DNA of 64,000 nucleotides from Mycobacterium sp. 1245805.9 (GTDB lineage Bacteria > Actinomycetota > Actinomycetes > Mycobacteriales > Mycobacteriaceae): positions 1-64,000 of the forward strand of contig NZ_LZKR01000217.1 of assembly GCF_001672915.1 (NCBI RefSeq), written 5' to 3'. The notes under the pieces were generated by a model that saw only the letters and a program-made list of their open reading frames with translations, did not search any database and was not told the origin of the DNA. How positions within the stretch are numbered: the stretch's first letter is position 1; the number at the start of each line of letters is the position of its first letter. Below, in pieces: positions 62,256 to 64,000 of the stretch. The position numbers were made by a program, and so were the translations under genes.

Positions 62256-63275
62256 TCACCAATGTATCCCTCGGGTCGCCCGGACAAACGTCTCGCTGCG
62301 TTTATCGAAAGGTTCTGCATCACTGGATGATTCGCCGCCCTTGGCCGCGTCGGAGTCTTTGAACATCGCGAACGCGCGATTGCGCACGCGGTCCATCACC
62401 GCCGGGTTGACGGCGTCGGCGACGGCGGCGAATTGCCCGAAGGGGGAGCTCGCCCGCCGGGGCCGGTGCACGATCGCGTCGGTGATCACGCCGGCCGCCT
62501 GCTCGGGCGTCAGCGCCGGGAACTTGTCGTACATGGTGGTCGGGCTGATCATCGGCGTGCGCACCAGCGCCATGTGCACGGTGGTGAACTTGATGTCGTC
62601 GTTGACCACTTCGGCCTGCAGCGCGTCGCACAGGCTGTCGAGGGCGGCCTTGCTGGCGATGTAGGCGCCGAAGCGCGGCGCGCGGGTCTGCACGCCGACC
62701 GAGGAGACGTTGATGATCTGGCCGAAGCCGCGCTCCCGCATGCCGGGGATGAACTTGAGGATGAGCTGGACCGCGCCGAGGTAGTTCAGTTGCATGGTCC
62801 GCTGATAGTCGTGGATGCGGTCGTAGGACAGCTCCAGCGAGCGCCGAATCGAGCGCCCCGCGTTGTTGATGAGGATGTCGACGCCGCCGAGGTCACCGAG
62901 CACCTGATCGGCCATCGCCGCGATGGCGTCCATGTCGGTCAGGTCGCACGGGTAGATGTGGGCGGTGCCGCCCTCGCCTTCGATCTCCGAGGCGACCTTC
63001 TCGAGGTTCTCCCGGGTTCGGGCCACCAGCACCACCACGCCGCCCGCTTCCGCGATCTTCTTGGCGGCAGCCGCGCCGATGCCCGACGACCCCCCGGTGA
63101 TCAGGACGGTGCAGCCCTCCACGGCGTCGCGCAGCGTGCGACCCTGCACCGCGTCCAGCAGGTTCCGTAAATAGAACGGTCGATATCGCCCGGTCGAGTT
63201 GGGGGTGTTGATGATGTTGGACACCGCCGCGAACGGCTTTTCCACCAGGTGGGTCAAGTCACCAAGCAGATTCAT
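62256..63275 (-). CDS. SDR family fatty acyl-CoA reductase-like (Rv1543-like)
   Basis: 339 aa from ATG 63275, with GGAGCGAG upstream. SDR with a 50-residue N-terminal extension (MNLLGDLTHLVEKPFAAVSN). Cofactor motif CTVLITGGSSGIGAAAAKKIAEAGG, NNAG at ILINNAGRS, catalytic Ser in NVSSVG, and YIASK as YxxxK. M. tuberculosis Rv1543 (341 aa) is annotated as a fatty acyl-CoA reductase, giving aldehyde for wax esters. First gene of the pair with the Rv1544-like SDR. Confidence 0.92.
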   Translation of the reverse strand: MNLLGDLTHLVEKPFAAVSNIINTPNSTGRYRPFYLRNLLDAVQGRTLRDAVEGCTVLITGGSSGIGAAAAKKIAEAGGVVVLVARTRENLEKVASEIEGEGGTAHIYPCDLTDMDAIAAMADQVLGDLGGVDILINNAGRSIRRSLELSYDRIHDYQRTMQLNYLGAVQLILKFIPGMRERGFGQIINVSSVGVQTRAPRFGAYIASKAALDSLCDALQAEVVNDDIKFTTVHMALVRTPMISPTTMYDKFPALTPEQAAGVITDAIVHRPRRASSPFGQFAAVADAVNPAVMDRVRNRAFAMFKDSDAAKGGESSSDAEPFDKRSETFVRATRGIHW

Positions 63276-63497
63276 CGGCTCTCGCTCCTGAGGGGCAATG
63301 TGACGTGGGTCATAGAACCAACCTAGGGCATCGGCCGCCGGGCACAAGCAGATTGCCGGGATGCGAACTCCGGTCCGGCGGATCACCGGACCGGCCACAC
63401 CGCGGCCATCCGAGGGCAATCGGCTTGTTACACAGGGTAATCCGGGTGTGATCGCGGACTAACTGACGGGCAACGCCCAAATGTTCCAATCGGCGTT

Positions 63498-63902
63498 ATG
63501 AAGATGCTGGCGCACTTCCGCAAACCGGAGCCGCACACAATCTACGACCGGATCGGCGGACACGAGGCCATCGAACTCGTCGTCGAGGACTTCTACGTTC
63601 GCGTGCTCGCCGACAGCCAACTGGCGGGCTTTTTCACCGGGACCAACATGAACCGCCTCAAGGGCAAACAGGCCGAGTTCTTCGCGGCCGCCCTCGGCGG
63701 CCCCGAGCCGTACACCGGAGCGCCGATGAAACAGGTGCACCAGGGCCGCGGCATCACGATGCACCACTTCAGCCTGGTGGCCGGGCACTTGGCGGACGCG
63801 CTCGCCGCCGCGGGGGTCTCCGCCGCGACGGTCACCGAAATCCTCAGCGCCATCGCGCCGCTGGCGCCCGAGATCACGTCGCCGGAAACCACCAAGGTCT
63901 AG
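63498..63902 (+). CDS. glbN: Group I truncated haemoglobin
   Basis: 134 aa. Truncated 2-on-2 globin that binds O2 and detoxifies nitric oxide. Distal Tyr33 (B10) in VEDFYVRVL, proximal His81 (F8) in KQVHQGRGITMHH, and the IYDRIGGHEAIE start are all present. Very close to M. tuberculosis GlbN (Rv1542c, 136 aa), including the pre-A N-terminal extension. In M. tuberculosis glbN is followed by lprI; here another gene converges on it, with stops overlapping by four bases. Confidence 0.96.
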   Translation: MKMLAHFRKPEPHTIYDRIGGHEAIELVVEDFYVRVLADSQLAGFFTGTNMNRLKGKQAEFFAAALGGPEPYTGAPMKQVHQGRGITMHHFSLVAGHLADALAAAGVSAATVTEILSAIAPLAPEITSPETTKV

Positions 63903-64000
63903 GCGCGGCGCTCCCCCGCGACGTCGGCGAGCCGTCGGCGCAGATACCGCGTCACGCCGGCGTCGGCGGTGAGATCGATGGCCGTGCGGTAGGCCTCTGC
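63899..64000 (-). CDS. C-terminal end of a probable ECF sigma factor (ECF42-like tail), partial
   Basis: The last 33 codons of a gene entering from the right edge: AEAYRTAIDLTADAGVTRYLRRRLADVAGERRA, stop at 63899-63901. The A-x-x-YRxAIxLT...RYLRRRLA pattern resembles the TPR-like tail end of DUF6596/ECF42-type RNA polymerase sigma factors. With so little sequence the call is tentative. In M. tuberculosis lprI occupies this place. Confidence 0.4.
   Translation of the reverse strand, partial: AEAYRTAIDLTADAGVTRYLRRRLADVAGERRA

Overview
The window is high-GC actinobacterial DNA from a Mycobacterium, most likely a slow-growing non-tuberculous species. The evidence is a PE_PGRS gene, a PE gene, three MmpL transporters with two MmpS partners, F420/deazaflavin-type enzymes, RipD, TreXYZ and DnaE1. 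From memory of the M. tuberculosis H37Rv gene order, positions 16480-63902 follow the block Rv1568 (bioA) to Rv1542c (glbN) in inverted orientation. The conserved backbone is bioA, membrane protein, ripD, acyltransferase, treX-treY-treZ, ilvA, Rv1558, Rv1556 (TetR), plsB1, fadD11, dnaE1, Rv1546, Rv1544, Rv1543 and glbN. The species is not established.

Left part (1-15632): a PE_PGRS gene cut by the window edge, a Gfo/Idh/MocA oxidoreductase, then a probable glycolipid assembly and export locus. That locus holds a GT4 glycosyltransferase, a GMC oxidoreductase, a GT1-type glycosyltransferase (opposite strand), an HxxxDG acyltransferase, and an MmpS-MmpL-MmpL run. The tandem MmpL pair behind one MmpS recalls the mmpS4-mmpL4a-mmpL4b exporter of glycopeptidolipid loci. 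A PE gene closes it.

Middle part (15944-46209): a YbjN-type gene and bioA (-), then membrane protein, ripD, acyltransferase and trehalose genes (+). Between treZ and ilvA lies an accessory block: Eis-like acetyltransferase, SAM methyltransferase, response regulator, small membrane proteins, a pair of paralogous unknown genes, a mismatch glycosylase, a divergent MocR/PPOX pair and a PAP2 phosphatase. The tetR-ddn-ilvA-PAP2 run is followed by a divergent unknown/FAD-monooxygenase pair, then merR-VOC-fadD11-plsB1 facing an F420-type oxidoreductase and a metallo-beta-lactamase-fold gene.

Right part (46206-64000): a very large cyclase/ATPase regulator, an HxlR-controlled operon (DUF302, Asp-nucleophile hydrolase, unknown), dnaE1, an inserted tetR-mmpS-mmpL cassette, the Rv1546-1543 homologues, glbN, and the tail of a probable ECF sigma factor.

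Three genes (19502-21608, 31183-31757, 45263-46209) each need a one-base shift in a C run to read through. This looks more like sequence error than three independent decays, but that cannot be settled here. Several divergent regulators have clear operator-like repeats, the best being twin identical 15-bp sites at 38149 and 38192, a 9-bp-arm dyad at 44776, a 14-bp perfect palindrome at 56786 and direct repeats at 34231. I saw no insertion sequence, tRNA, rRNA or CRISPR array.
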